Below the pieces are notes generated by a model that searched no databases, was not told the origin of the DNA, and saw only the letters and a program-made list of their open reading frames with translations. A stretch of 64,000 nt of DNA from Desulfobacteraceae bacterium (lineage in GTDB: Bacteria; Desulfobacterota; Desulfobacteria; Desulfobacterales; Desulfosarcinaceae): assembly GCA_024230435.1 (NCBI GenBank), contig JAAERL010000145.1, positions 1 through 64,000 on the forward strand. Direction: 5' to 3'. The translations under genes were made by a program, and so were the position numbers. Every line of letters starts with the position of its first letter. The first letter of the stretch is position 1. This document shows, piece after piece, positions 44,687 to 54,239 of the stretch.

Positions 44687-46819
44687 ATGAAATTTACACA
44701 AAGGCAGACAATGCAATATCAACGGCCTGAAATTGATAAGGGCTATGCCAATCAGACACTGCATGTCGATGTTGGCGATTACAGCATTTCGGTTAAGCCG
44801 GTTCCGGAAAAAATGAAGGATACCTTTATAGGCGGAAAAGGTTTTGACCTGTGGCTGATGTGGCAGGCAGTAAAGTCCACAACACGTTGGAATGATCCGG
44901 AAAATGCGATATGCATTGCTTCAGGTCCAATGGGTGGCACGCCAGCCTATCCGGGATCTGGCAAGAGTATTGTTACCGCCTTGTCGCCGTTGACCGATTC
45001 TGTTGTTGATTCTAACGTTGGGGGATATTTTGGGCCATATCTGAAATTTGCCGGATTTGACGCTTTGGAAATCAAGGGTAAAAGCGATAAACCGGTTGTA
45101 GTTGTTATCGATGGTTTGGACGGTTATGTCGGTATAGAGCAAGCGCAGGACCTGCCTGATGACGCCTATGCTCTTAGCGCAGTGCTGACGGAAAAATTTG
45201 CACGGGGAAAAAAACGCAATATTTCAGTTGTTTCAGCAGGCCCTGGAGCTAAACACAGCTATTGGGGATGTTTAAATTTTTCCTGGTATGACACCAAACG
45301 GAAAATGGTTCGCTATAAGCAAGCTGGCCGCGGCGGCATCGGAACGGTTTTTGAAGATAAGAATATAAAGGCGCTGGTTGTGCGTTGGGATTCGGTTTCC
45401 CTGGACACCAACCGTCCGGCGGATAAGGATGCTCTGAGAAAAGTCGCCAAAAAACATTCAAAAGAAATTGTTACCCTGGACCCCAAACAAAATGAAATGG
45501 CCCGTATCGGAACCACCCATCTGGTTTCCATCATGAACGATTTCGATCTGCTGCCCACCAACAATTTTCGTTATGGCCGGGACCCTCGTTCCACACTTAT
45601 CGACCGGGATGTTTATGAAAAATTGTTTGATCCGGGTTTTGATGGTTGCTGGATGGGCTGCACCGTTGCCTGCGCTCATGGGGTGCGCGACTTTATTCCT
45701 ATGACTGGTCCCTACAAGGGAAAGTCAGTCTTTGTTGACGGGCCGGAGTATGAAACCATAGCCGGTTGTGGTTCGAACCTGGGTGTATTTGATCCTTACA
45801 CCATTTTGGAAATAAATTTTTATTGTGACGCCTATGGCCTTGATACCATTTCTGTCGGTACCGGCATTGCCTTTGTTATGGAATGCTATGAAATGGAGTT
45901 GATTAATCAAAAACACACGGGCGGGCTTGAACTCAATTTTGGTAACCGCACAGCAGCAATGCAATTGTTGCACCAGATAGCCTTAGGTGAAGGGTTCGGC
46001 AAAATAGTGGGCCTGGGTATCCGTAAAATGAAAAAAATCTTTGCCGGGGAATATGGCGCCGATGCCGCCATTTTAGAAGACATCGGAATGGAATCCAAAG
46101 GTCTGGAGTTTTCCGAGTATATGACTAAAGAGTCATTGGCCCAGCAAGGCGGTTACGGCATGGCGTTAAAAGGCGCCCAACACGATGAAGCCTGGCTGAT
46201 CTTTCTTGATATGGTTCATAATTTTATGCCTACGTTTGAGCAAAAAGCCGAAGCCCTGCATTGGTTTCCCATGTTCCGAACCTGGTTTGGGCTATGCGGG
46301 TTGTGCAAGCTGCCCTGGAATGACATTGTTCCCGAGGATAATAAAGATACCCCCGAACCGGCTAAGGTGATGAAGCATGTCCAGTGGTACGCGCAATATT
46401 TTACAGCAGTCACGGGGCGCAATCTTGAACCCAATGGTATAATTGAAATGAGCGAAGCGGTTTATAATTTCCAACGTGTATTCAACCTGCGGATGGGTCT
46501 GGGCCGCCGCGAACACGACAAGATTCCCTATCGTGCGGTGGGACCGGTTACCGTGGATGAATATGAATCGCGCAAGCAGCGTTATGATAAGCAGTTGATT
46601 CAAATTTTTGGTGATGGCGCAGCCGATGGAACCAGCGAAGAAAAAGTCGCCAAGTTGCGTAAATACCGGCAAGATCAGTACGAACAATTGAAAGATGCGG
46701 TTTATAAACGCCGGGGCTGGACTCCTGATGGTATTCCTACTGTTGCTACGGTTAAACGTTTGGGGATAGATTTTCCGGAGGTGTTGGAAGTTCTGAAAGC
46801 CAACGGAGTTACCGAATGA
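44687..46819 (+). CDS. Aldehyde:ferredoxin oxidoreductase (tungstopterin AOR family)
   Basis: 710 aa. The AOR layout is seen: an N-terminal domain (GGKGFDLWLMWQAV, SGPMGGTPAYPGSGKS), the Fe-S cluster Cys ligands C321-x3-C325-x3-C329 (CWMGCTVAC), and the C-terminal ligand region LCGLCKLPW. The start is the ATG at 44687 with AGGAG before it. AORs oxidise aldehydes to acids and reduce ferredoxin, using a W (or Mo) bis-pterin cofactor. Its 3' end overlaps the MoaD-like gene by 4 bp. Its regulator and the divergent amine dehydrogenase suggest the aldehyde is made by that dehydrogenase. Confidence 0.93.
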   Translation: MKFTQRQTMQYQRPEIDKGYANQTLHVDVGDYSISVKPVPEKMKDTFIGGKGFDLWLMWQAVKSTTRWNDPENAICIASGPMGGTPAYPGSGKSIVTALSPLTDSVVDSNVGGYFGPYLKFAGFDALEIKGKSDKPVVVVIDGLDGYVGIEQAQDLPDDAYALSAVLTEKFARGKKRNISVVSAGPGAKHSYWGCLNFSWYDTKRKMVRYKQAGRGGIGTVFEDKNIKALVVRWDSVSLDTNRPADKDALRKVAKKHSKEIVTLDPKQNEMARIGTTHLVSIMNDFDLLPTNNFRYGRDPRSTLIDRDVYEKLFDPGFDGCWMGCTVACAHGVRDFIPMTGPYKGKSVFVDGPEYETIAGCGSNLGVFDPYTILEINFYCDAYGLDTISVGTGIAFVMECYEMELINQKHTGGLELNFGNRTAAMQLLHQIALGEGFGKIVGLGIRKMKKIFAGEYGADAAILEDIGMESKGLEFSEYMTKESLAQQGGYGMALKGAQHDEAWLIFLDMVHNFMPTFEQKAEALHWFPMFRTWFGLCGLCKLPWNDIVPEDNKDTPEPAKVMKHVQWYAQYFTAVTGRNLEPNGIIEMSEAVYNFQRVFNLRMGLGRREHDKIPYRAVGPVTVDEYESRKQRYDKQLIQIFGDGAADGTSEEKVAKLRKYRQDQYEQLKDAVYKRRGWTPDGIPTVATVKRLGIDFPEVLEVLKANGVTE

Positions 46820-47013
46820 TTTGTGTACAGGACCAACGGCTTGCCTGGCATCCGGGGATGACCCTGGATCAGGTATTGGATGCCCTTGAAAAAGGGCATC
46901 TATATGCCGTTGTGCGTGTGAATGGCAAACTTATTTCCAAGCCGTTTTTTGCGGTTACTAAAGTTCCTGATGAATCAATAATAGAGCCTCTTCCGCTTAT
47001 TGCAGGTGGATAG
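46816..47013 (+). CDS. MoaD/ThiS-like sulfur carrier protein
   Basis: 65 aa, ending in -GG as needed for activation by adenylation and thiocarboxylation. The beta-grasp pattern is visible (LDQVLDALEKG, VRVNGKLIS, VIEPLPLIAGG-like end). It overlaps the AOR stop by 4 bp. Such small carriers next to AOR genes are thought to supply the dithiolene sulfur of tungstopterin. Confidence 0.85.
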   Translation: MICVQDQRLAWHPGMTLDQVLDALEKGHLYAVVRVNGKLISKPFFAVTKVPDESIIEPLPLIAGG

Positions 47014-47332
47014 GCGCACAATTAAGGTATTTGTTACGGCGTTATCAGTTGGCGAACCCCGTGAAAAATCTTGACTTATTCCAACCATTCATCTTATTCT
47101 TCTCATGTCTGATGAACTATGAGTACTGATAATACCGATTTAATGATATCTATTTTAAAATGGTATCTATTTTGAAAAAAATTAAATTTATTCGATATCA
47201 AAGCTTATGAAAAAATTTACCGCGGACATAGGATCTGTATTACGTGGATAAAATTTTTTACACTCTGTTGAGAGGGGGTAAATTTGTCATCTTTTGAATG
47301 GATACTAAAAAACGTTTAGGACTGCCTCAATT
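47014..47332. other. Intergenic region without recognised gene
   Basis: About 320 bp, A+T rich. No coding region supported. A poor TTGACTT-like element around 47070 could start transcription to the yggT gene, but this is weak. Confidence 0.4.
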
Positions 47333-47632
47333 ATGTGGATATTTGGAGATTTAATGGTAGGCTTGGGCAGGGTTCTACAACTTGTCCTGACTTTTTTATG
47401 GGTCACCATTTTGGTCAGGGCCATATTGAGCTGGGTGAACCCCGACCCTTATAATCCTATCGTAAGGTTTATTTACAATGTTACCGAGCCCATTCTTTAT
47501 CAGGTCAGAAAAAGATTACCGTCTCAATTCGGCGGCTTTGACTTTTCACCGATCATCGTATTTCTGATTATCATTTTTATTCAGGAAGTTCTTATTTACA
47601 GACTTCTCCTGTTGGGTCAGGCTTTACGATAG
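47333..47632 (+). CDS. YggT family membrane protein
   Basis: 99 aa. Two hydrophobic segments frame the family motif (ARAILSWVNPDPYNPIVRFIY in slightly different form; SWVNPDPYNP is fully conserved). The ATG at 47333 gives the length and N-terminus of the family; an internal ATG at 47354 has a better ribosome binding site. The family assists cell shape/osmotic functions at the membrane. It lies 23 bp before the DivIVA-like gene, which is the usual neighbour. Confidence 0.9.
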   Translation: MWIFGDLMVGLGRVLQLVLTFLWVTILVRAILSWVNPDPYNPIVRFIYNVTEPILYQVRKRLPSQFGGFDFSPIIVFLIIIFIQEVLIYRLLLLGQALR

Positions 47633-47655
47633 GCAACCACAAGGAGAAACAATCC

Positions 47656-48171
47656 ATGGCCCTTTCCTCGCGTGAGATTCAGCAAAAAAAATTTAAAATA
47701 AGTTTCAGGGGATTTGATATCCGTGAAGTGGGCCGCTTTCTTGAACAGCTTTCGGATTCCGTGACCACTTTGCAAAACGAAAATAAAACCCTTCGGGAGG
47801 AACTTCGGCAACTTAAGATTGAAACCCAAGGGTGCAAGGAACGTGAAGAAACCTTCAAACGGGCGATGCTTAATTCACAAAAAGTATTGGAACAGATGAA
47901 GGAAAATGCGCGTAAATCTTCGGAGATCATTATTGCAGATGCGGAAGTCAAGGCGGAAAAGACACTGAATCGCGCCCATAACCGTCTTGCACAATTGCAC
48001 GAGGATATAACTGAGCTGAAACGGCAGCGGATGCAGATAGAGGTCCAAATTCGATCAGTGCTGGAAGCCCATTCAAAATTGCTTGAAATCGGAAAAGAAG
48101 GCATGGATGCTCTGGATGAAATGGATGATAAAGTCGCTGTGCTGAAACATCCGCCAAGTACGTTGAGTTAG
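47656..48171 (+). CDS. DivIVA domain-containing protein
   Basis: 171 aa. The N-terminal membrane-binding motif is present (KKFKISFRGFDIREVGRFLEQL), and the rest is coiled coil (about 35-150). Such proteins bind curved membrane and recruit division or polar growth factors. The pair yggT-divIVA is conserved in many bacteria. The start has AAGGAGA upstream. Confidence 0.9.
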   Translation: MALSSREIQQKKFKISFRGFDIREVGRFLEQLSDSVTTLQNENKTLREELRQLKIETQGCKEREETFKRAMLNSQKVLEQMKENARKSSEIIIADAEVKAEKTLNRAHNRLAQLHEDITELKRQRMQIEVQIRSVLEAHSKLLEIGKEGMDALDEMDDKVAVLKHPPSTLS

Positions 48172-48548
48172 GGTGTATCCGGAAATTGACCGCATCCTGT
48201 GCCCATCATCGGGGGACGATTGTCACAGGTAAATAATGTATTAACGGTCTTGGAAACTGCAAATATATCGTTATTGCTTCTGATTTGGATTCGTTTTCAC
48301 AAAGCAAAGATTGGTGTATACTAATTGTCTGTACACATTGGCTTGTCTTTGTTCATTGGCGCAACATAACGACAACGAATCCAAAAGGCCATATATCAAG
48401 ACAGTCAAGAGGTGGGGCAATTGCAGCTTTTAAGGGCATAACTTACTTTTTTAATTATCTATCCGTATAATATTGAAAAGATACAAGCCTTGATGATACG
48501 AAATTGCTTAACGTGGCTTAGTATCCAACCAGGGGGAGGGAGCATTGA
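48172..48548. other. Intergenic region without recognised gene
   Basis: About 375 bp with no supported coding region or RNA. It ends in GGGGGAGGGAGC, the ribosome binding site of the first PilT gene. No obvious promoter class was identified. Confidence 0.45.
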
Positions 48549-49631
48549 ATGGCTAAAATTGATGCTTTTTTTAAATTGATGCATGAACAGAATGCTTCAG
48601 ACCTTCATTTGATGGCCGGGCAGCCGCCGGCGCTTCGCATTCATGGTGATGTCGAACGTGTAAAATACAAAGTTTTGGGAAACGATGAATTGCGGGCAAT
48701 GCTTTATGAAATTGCCAACGAGGAAAAGGTTAAAACGTTTGAAGAAACAGGCGATGTCGATTTCGGCTATGAAATTCCCGGACTGGCGCGTTACCGCGCT
48801 AATTTTTTTATGCAAAAAAATGGTGTTGCCGGTGTGTTTCGTGAAATTCCGAGCACTATCGTGAGTTGCCAGCAGCTTGGATTGCCACCAGTTATGGCCA
48901 AACTTGCCGGGTTGCCCCGGGGCCTGGTTATTGTAACGGGGCCCACCGGCAGTGGAAAATCTACCACATTGGCAGCCATTATTGACGAAGCCAACCGAAC
49001 CCGCACCGATCATATCATTACAATTGAAGATCCCATTGAATTTGTGCATAAAAGCCATGGATGCCTGGTAAACCAGAGAGAGGTCGGCCTTCATACCAAA
49101 TCTTTTTCATCCGCCCTCAGGGGGGCCTTGCGAGAAGATCCGGACATTATTCTTGTAGGTGAAATGCGTGATCTGGAAACCATGCGTCTGGCCATTGAAG
49201 CGGCCTCGACCGGGCACTTGGTGTTTTCAACCTTGCACACTACCAGTGCGCCGAAAACTGTGGATCGTATTGTGGAGGTTTTTCCCCATGAAGAACAAGG
49301 TCAAATACGCTCAACGTTGTCAGATGGGGTCCGGGCAATCATTTCGCAAGCCCTTTTTAAGCGCACTGATAGAAAAGGGCGTGTTCCGGCGCTGGAGATT
49401 TTAATTGCTACGCCTGCGGTGCGCAACTTGATCAGAGAAGGCAAATCCCACCAAATCCCTTCGGCAATCCAAACAGGCCGTAAGTTCGGCATGCTTCTAC
49501 TTGATGATGCTATCATGGATCTGTATAATAAAGGAAATATCAGCGGTGACGATGCATATATGAAGGCCAATGATAAAGGCAGGTTTAGACCGTTGCTCAA
49601 GGCTCCGCCTTCTGATTTCACCGAAGTATAA
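48549..49631 (+). CDS. pilT: Type IV pilus retraction ATPase, PilT
   Basis: 360 aa. It has the PilT motifs in order: the N-terminal PAS-like part (ASDLHLMAGQPPALRI), Walker A GPTGSGKST, the Asp box TIEDPIEF, Walker B ILVGEMRDLETM, and the His box STGHLVFSTLHT. It drives pilus depolymerisation. The second PilT-like gene follows 86 bp downstream. The start is the ATG at 48549 after a G-rich ribosome binding site. Confidence 0.95.
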   Translation: MAKIDAFFKLMHEQNASDLHLMAGQPPALRIHGDVERVKYKVLGNDELRAMLYEIANEEKVKTFEETGDVDFGYEIPGLARYRANFFMQKNGVAGVFREIPSTIVSCQQLGLPPVMAKLAGLPRGLVIVTGPTGSGKSTTLAAIIDEANRTRTDHIITIEDPIEFVHKSHGCLVNQREVGLHTKSFSSALRGALREDPDIILVGEMRDLETMRLAIEAASTGHLVFSTLHTTSAPKTVDRIVEVFPHEEQGQIRSTLSDGVRAIISQALFKRTDRKGRVPALEILIATPAVRNLIREGKSHQIPSAIQTGRKFGMLLLDDAIMDLYNKGNISGDDAYMKANDKGRFRPLLKAPPSDFTEV

Positions 49632-49717
49632 GCGGCGGCGTTAATTTTATATGAAAGCAACGTAATCGTATTGTTTAATATAATTCGGGCGCCTTTTTTC
49701 TGAAGGGGGGGATTTAT

Positions 49718-50884
49718 ATGAAAAAACAGGACCTTGACCATATCTTGACTCGCATGCTGGATTCCCACAGCAATGTTTCGGACCTGAACATTACCGTGGG
49801 GCGTCCTTTACAGGTCGAAAGCGCCGGTGAATTGCTGCCGGTGGACATCAATCCGGAGATTTTGAGTCTGACACGTTTTCAAACTGAAATACTGGCCTTG
49901 AATCTTATTGATGGAAATCGTCGTCTGACCGAATCGCTACTGAGCACAGGGTCCTGTGATTTGTCTTACTCTTTGCCGGGCAAAGCCCGCTTTCGTGTTA
50001 ATATTTTCGCTCAATCCGGCTGCTTATCCATTGTGTTAAGGCAGCTTGAATCTAAGGTGCCCACTGTGCGGGATATGATGCTGCCGGAGTCGTTTTTAGA
50101 GATGGCTCTGGAACTCAACGGTATCATTATTTTTACCGGAGCCACCGGTACGGGAAAAACTACTTCCCTTGCTGCTATCCTTGAGGAAATCAATGAAAAG
50201 CGGGCAGTTCATGTCGTGACTCTGGAAGATCCCATCGAGTATCAGCATCCTCATAAAAAAGCCACATTTAACCAAAGAGAGTTGGGAAAGGATTATGATA
50301 CCTTTGCCAATGGATTGCGGGCCGCTTTGCGTCAGGCGCCTAAAGTGATTCTGGTCGGTGAAATGCGTGACCGTGAAACGGTTGAAATTGGCTTAACCGC
50401 CGCTGAAACCGGCCACTTGGTATTTACTACCCTGCACACTGTCGATGCAGGGCAGACGTTGAACCGTGTTTTGGGTATGTTTGCCAATGAAGAGGAAAAA
50501 CAGGTTCGAATCCGGCTGGCGGATACCGTTCGCTGGGTTGTCAGTCAGCGGTTGTTGCCCAAAATCGGAGGTGGCAGGGTGGCGGCCTTTGAAGTTTTAC
50601 GCACCAATTTACGTGTCAAAGAAGCCATCCTCCAGGGCGAGTCCGAGGGCAAGACGTTTTATGAAATGATGCAAGCAGGAGCCCCCTTCGGCATGACAAC
50701 CTTTGATGACTTTATCGTGGGATTATATGAAAAAGGGGTAATTACCCAGGAAACGGCCCTATCATATGCATCCCGTAAAGCGGTTGCAGGCAGGGGAATT
50801 GACAAGGTCAAGAGTGCTCGTGGTGAGACGACCACGGATATCAAAGACCTGGAAATTGATCGCACCTATGGAAGGAGCTCATAG
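49718..50884 (+). CDS. PilT/PilU-like retraction ATPase
   Basis: 388 aa. Walker A is GATGTGKTTS, the Asp box TLEDPIEY, Walker B VILVGEMRDRETV and the His box ETGHLVFTTLHT. It is closer to PilU-type proteins than to the first PilT, as the tandem pair suggests, and probably assists retraction. The ATG at 49718 is preceded by AGGGGGGG. The next gene starts 9 bp after its stop, so it is the start of a translated run with the following two genes. Confidence 0.9.
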   Translation: MKKQDLDHILTRMLDSHSNVSDLNITVGRPLQVESAGELLPVDINPEILSLTRFQTEILALNLIDGNRRLTESLLSTGSCDLSYSLPGKARFRVNIFAQSGCLSIVLRQLESKVPTVRDMMLPESFLEMALELNGIIIFTGATGTGKTTSLAAILEEINEKRAVHVVTLEDPIEYQHPHKKATFNQRELGKDYDTFANGLRAALRQAPKVILVGEMRDRETVEIGLTAAETGHLVFTTLHTVDAGQTLNRVLGMFANEEEKQVRIRLADTVRWVVSQRLLPKIGGGRVAAFEVLRTNLRVKEAILQGESEGKTFYEMMQAGAPFGMTTFDDFIVGLYEKGVITQETALSYASRKAVAGRGIDKVKSARGETTTDIKDLEIDRTYGRSS

Positions 50885-50893
50885 GAAAAGGCC

Positions 50894-51550
50894 ATGGAGA
50901 TTATTTGCCAAAGCTGTCAGGGAAAACTAAAATTACAGGATGATAAAATCCCAGCGGGCAAAAGCGTAACCGTCAAGTGCCCGAATTGTAAAAATAAGCT
51001 GTCCATTTCCCGACCGGAAGAAGAAGAAGAAGAAAAGGAGCAATCCTCATTTGATGACCTGTTCGATGTTGAGGATGACAATTCCGAAGGTTATGACACC
51101 GAGGAACAACCCTTTGATTTTATTGAAGAAGAGGGCAGGTCAGCGTTAATTTGCGAATCCGAACCCATTATACGGTCCAAGATAAAACCGACATTGGATA
51201 TTTTAGAATACCATATCACCGAGGCCGCCAACAACCGCGAAGCTCTGAAGAAGATGCGCTACCATAATTATGATTTGATTATAGTGAATGAAAAGTTCGG
51301 TTCCAAAGATATTGACGCTAACCCGGTGTTTATCTATCTTGAGAGAATGGAAATGGCTATCCGCCGCGATATTTTTGTTGTCTTGGTGACTTCACGATAT
51401 CGCACAATGGATTCCTTGAGAGCTTTTCAAAAAAGTGTGAACATGATTGTTAATATTCGCAACATTGACGATTTTGATAAAATATTGCAGCGAGCAATGG
51501 CGGACTTCGGATTATTTTATAAAGTATACAAAGAGTCTGCAATTTCATGA
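50894..51550 (+). CDS. Zinc-ribbon protein with pseudo-receiver domain
   Basis: 218 aa. Residues 1-40 form a zinc ribbon (CQSC ... CPNC). An acidic stretch (EEEEEEK) is followed by a receiver-like domain (about 95-210). The usual phosphoacceptor Asp is replaced: the segment reads YDLIIVNEKFG, with Asn where Asp is expected. It may therefore be a phosphorylation-independent adaptor. It is overlapped by 4 bp by the metallo-beta-lactamase gene, and follows the PilU-like gene. A link to twitching motility control is inferred from position only. Confidence 0.75.
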   Translation: MEIICQSCQGKLKLQDDKIPAGKSVTVKCPNCKNKLSISRPEEEEEEKEQSSFDDLFDVEDDNSEGYDTEEQPFDFIEEEGRSALICESEPIIRSKIKPTLDILEYHITEAANNREALKKMRYHNYDLIIVNEKFGSKDIDANPVFIYLERMEMAIRRDIFVVLVTSRYRTMDSLRAFQKSVNMIVNIRNIDDFDKILQRAMADFGLFYKVYKESAIS

Positions 51551-52485
51551 TGAGCTTTAGTTCCGGATATCGAAAAATTGAACAGAATTTGTACCTTGTT
51601 ACCCTGCCGGTTCCAATCAATGGTTTTGAAAATTTTATTACATCCTGGATTTATACCGGCGGCCCAACCGTAGTTATCGATCCCGGGCCTGCCTGCGCAA
51701 CGGCCCATCTGCTTTCAGTCCTGGAGCAGATCAATGCAGGGCAACCCGGCCTGATTTTATTGACTCACATCCATATCGACCATGCGGGCGGCACTGGTGC
51801 TTTGGCTACGGCTTTTCCAGGTACGCCGGTGATCTGTCATCCGAAAGCTGTAAACCATCTGGTTGACCCGAAACGGTTGTGGCAAGGCTCGGTTCAAACA
51901 TTAGGTGATGTCGCTCTGGCATATGGCCCCATTGGTAAGGTTAGCCAGAGCCAGATAACGGCCTCGGATCAATTCAACCACCCAGCGGTGCAAGCCATCG
52001 AAACATTAGGGCATTCACCCCACCATGTCAGCTATAAAATCGGAAAATATCTTTTCCTCGGAGAAACTGGAGGTGTTTGCCTGACCCTGCCGGATGGTTC
52101 CTATTACTTAAGACCGGCAACGCCACCGCGTTTTTTTATGGAAACCTGCCTAAACAGCATCGACAAGCTTATCGACCTTTGTCCCGGCTTAATTTGCTAC
52201 GGCCACATGGGGCTGCGGTCAGATGGAATGGCTATGCTAAAAAAACACCGTGACCAACTGCTACACTGGTTAGATCTTATCCGGCCCTGGCATCAACACC
52301 AAGCCGACGATCAGGAGACGCAGATTCAAGCTTGCTGTGATCATTTACTTGCCAATGACCCACAGCTTACCGGGTTTCAAAAATTTTCGGAAGACCAGCA
52401 GGTGCGCGAACGCGGTTTTCTTATCAATAGCATAAAAGGGTATTGGGGGTATCTTGAAAGTTGCAATAACGGTATACTTGTTTAA
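51547..52485 (+). CDS. Metallo-beta-lactamase fold hydrolase
   Basis: 312 aa. The metal motif H74-x-H76-x-D78-H79 (THIHIDHAGG) is intact, with a later His in TLGHSPHHVSYKI and an Asp/Glu-rich segment (LFLGETGG). This places it in the MBL-fold superfamily (glyoxalase II-like or related). It overlaps the zinc-ribbon gene by 4 bp. The substrate is unknown. Confidence 0.85.
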   Translation: MMSFSSGYRKIEQNLYLVTLPVPINGFENFITSWIYTGGPTVVIDPGPACATAHLLSVLEQINAGQPGLILLTHIHIDHAGGTGALATAFPGTPVICHPKAVNHLVDPKRLWQGSVQTLGDVALAYGPIGKVSQSQITASDQFNHPAVQAIETLGHSPHHVSYKIGKYLFLGETGGVCLTLPDGSYYLRPATPPRFFMETCLNSIDKLIDLCPGLICYGHMGLRSDGMAMLKKHRDQLLHWLDLIRPWHQHQADDQETQIQACCDHLLANDPQLTGFQKFSEDQQVRERGFLINSIKGYWGYLESCNNGILV

Positions 52486-52572
52486 CGATTGTCTTTTACC
52501 GCAACAATGCAGGTTTGCCGGTTGCTGATAAGCGTGGGGCAAAAAATGGATAGATCAACCGCAAGGTTTGGA

Positions 52573-53337
52573 TCACAGGCTGTCGCTGATGATTTTCAGC
52601 CCTTCAAGTGTTAATTCCGGTTGTACTTCATCAATGCTTTTAGCCGTATCCATGATCAAGGGAGCCAGGCCGCCTGTTGCGATAACCTTTGGATTTGTGC
52701 CCATTTCAGCCTTCATTCTTTCCACAATACCATCGACTAACCCTGCATAGCCAAAAATAATGCCAGCCTGAATGCTGGAAATCGTGTCTTGACCAACAAC
52801 ATATTCCGGTGTCCGGAAAAGTTCAACACGTGGTAATTTGGAGGCTCGTGAAAACAAGGCTTCGGCGGCGACGCCGATTCCAGGACTTATGGCGCCGCCC
52901 AAATACTCACCCTCCCTTGAAACGGCATCAAAGGTTGTGGCAGTGCCGAAATCGATGATGATCATGCTGGTTTTATTTCTATTATAGGCCCCTACGGCGT
53001 TTACAATACGGTCAGCTCCGACTTCGTTGGGATTACCGTAGCGTATGGGCATTTTCGGGTAGGATTTAGCGTTGATCCAATGGGGAGTCTGGTTTAAGTA
53101 CTTTTTGCAAAAATCTTCTAGAATAGAAACCATCGGCGGTACTACACAACTGATGATGATTTTTTTTATCATTGAAAAGGTAAGATTTTCTTTGTTGAAA
53201 AGCCCTGCCGCCAAAACATGAAATTCATCTTCGGTGGTGTTACGTTCGGTTCGGATTCGCCAGTCTTGAACAAGGATATCGCCGTCAAAGATACCGATTA
53301 CCGTATTTGTGTTGCCTACATCAATTACCAATAGCAT
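52573..53337 (-). CDS. coaX: Type III pantothenate kinase
   Basis: 254 aa from the ATG at 53337, chosen by AAGGA before it; the longer open frame from 53394 is not needed. The ASKHA fold is shown by DVGNTNTVIGIFDG and GADRIVNAVGAYN, and the IDFGTATTFDAV loop. It phosphorylates pantothenate, the first step of CoA synthesis. It lies 27 bp downstream of folP on the same strand. Confidence 0.95.
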   Translation of the reverse strand: MLLVIDVGNTNTVIGIFDGDILVQDWRIRTERNTTEDEFHVLAAGLFNKENLTFSMIKKIIISCVVPPMVSILEDFCKKYLNQTPHWINAKSYPKMPIRYGNPNEVGADRIVNAVGAYNRNKTSMIIIDFGTATTFDAVSREGEYLGGAISPGIGVAAEALFSRASKLPRVELFRTPEYVVGQDTISSIQAGIIFGYAGLVDGIVERMKAEMGTNPKVIATGGLAPLIMDTAKSIDEVQPELTLEGLKIISDSL

Positions 53338-53363
53338 GTCCGGTTTCCTTAAATAATTTACAA

Positions 53364-54230
53364 TCAAGCAGATCGAATAGCATCGATTATACAAAGCGCT
53401 GCTTTGGTGTTCATCACGTCATGCACCCTCAGGATATGTGCGCCATAGATAGCCGCGGCGCAGACTGCAGCCTGAGTGCCGATTTGCACATCAGGGTGAT
53501 TCGCCGGTAAAGCGTCCTGTGAAGGCCCGCCTAACAATTTGCGGATAAAAGCTTTGCGGGACGGTCCTGCCAGCAGCGGCAGGTTCAGGTCTTCCAGGAC
53601 CTTTAAATGACGGATAAGCAACAGATTATGTTCAAGCGATTTTCCAAAGCCGATACCGGGGTCCAGAATCAGTTTGTTTTTCGCTATACCAGCGGCAATG
53701 GCTTTGTCCGCCGCCGCTTTCAGAAAATCCCGAACTTCGGTTACGACATTTTTATAGGACGGGTTAAGCTGCATGGTTCTTGGTTCGCCCTGCATGTGCA
53801 TCAGTATAACGGGTGCGTTATAGCGCACAGCCACCCCGGCCATGTCAGGGTCCATTTCAAGAGCGCTGATATCATTGATGATAGAAGCTCCTGCATCAAG
53901 GGCTGCTTGCGCCACGGCTGCTTTTGTGGTGTCTATTGATATGGGTACGCTGATTTTACCGGCCAATTTTTCAATGACCGGCACAACACGCTGCATTTCT
54001 ATATCGATTGACGCCGCTTCGGCGAAAGGCCTACTTGATTCTCCGCCGATATCGATAATGTCGGCTCCTTCTTTTACTAGCCGGTGCGCCTGTTCTACAG
54101 CCGTTTCAAGACTGTAGAACCGGCCTCCGTCAGAAAAACTGTCCGGCGTTACATTGACGATACCCATGATGGCAGTCCGGCGTCCGAGCTTCAGTTCGCC
54201 AGACTGCCAGTTTATTATGTGGGATTGCAT
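53364..54230 (-). CDS. folP: Dihydropteroate synthase
   Basis: 288 aa. Signature motifs are MGIVNVTPDSFSDGG, GADIIDIGGESSRP and a DPGIGFGKSLEHN near the middle, with SRKAFI. It joins p-aminobenzoate to the pterin in folate synthesis. It follows ftsH by 9 bp and precedes coaX, so these genes are co-transcribed. Confidence 0.96.
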   Translation of the reverse strand: MQSHIINWQSGELKLGRRTAIMGIVNVTPDSFSDGGRFYSLETAVEQAHRLVKEGADIIDIGGESSRPFAEAASIDIEMQRVVPVIEKLAGKISVPISIDTTKAAVAQAALDAGASIINDISALEMDPDMAGVAVRYNAPVILMHMQGEPRTMQLNPSYKNVVTEVRDFLKAAADKAIAAGIAKNKLILDPGIGFGKSLEHNLLLIRHLKVLEDLNLPLLAGPSRKAFIRKLLGGPSQDALPANHPDVQIGTQAAVCAAAIYGAHILRVHDVMNTKAALCIIDAIRSA

Positions 54231-54239
54231 AAGTGTTTC

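Noticed and set aside
48400-48440. Possible sigma-54 promoter (GTGGGGCAATTGCAGC)
   Set aside because: The GG-N10-GC spacing of sigma-54 promoters is not met.
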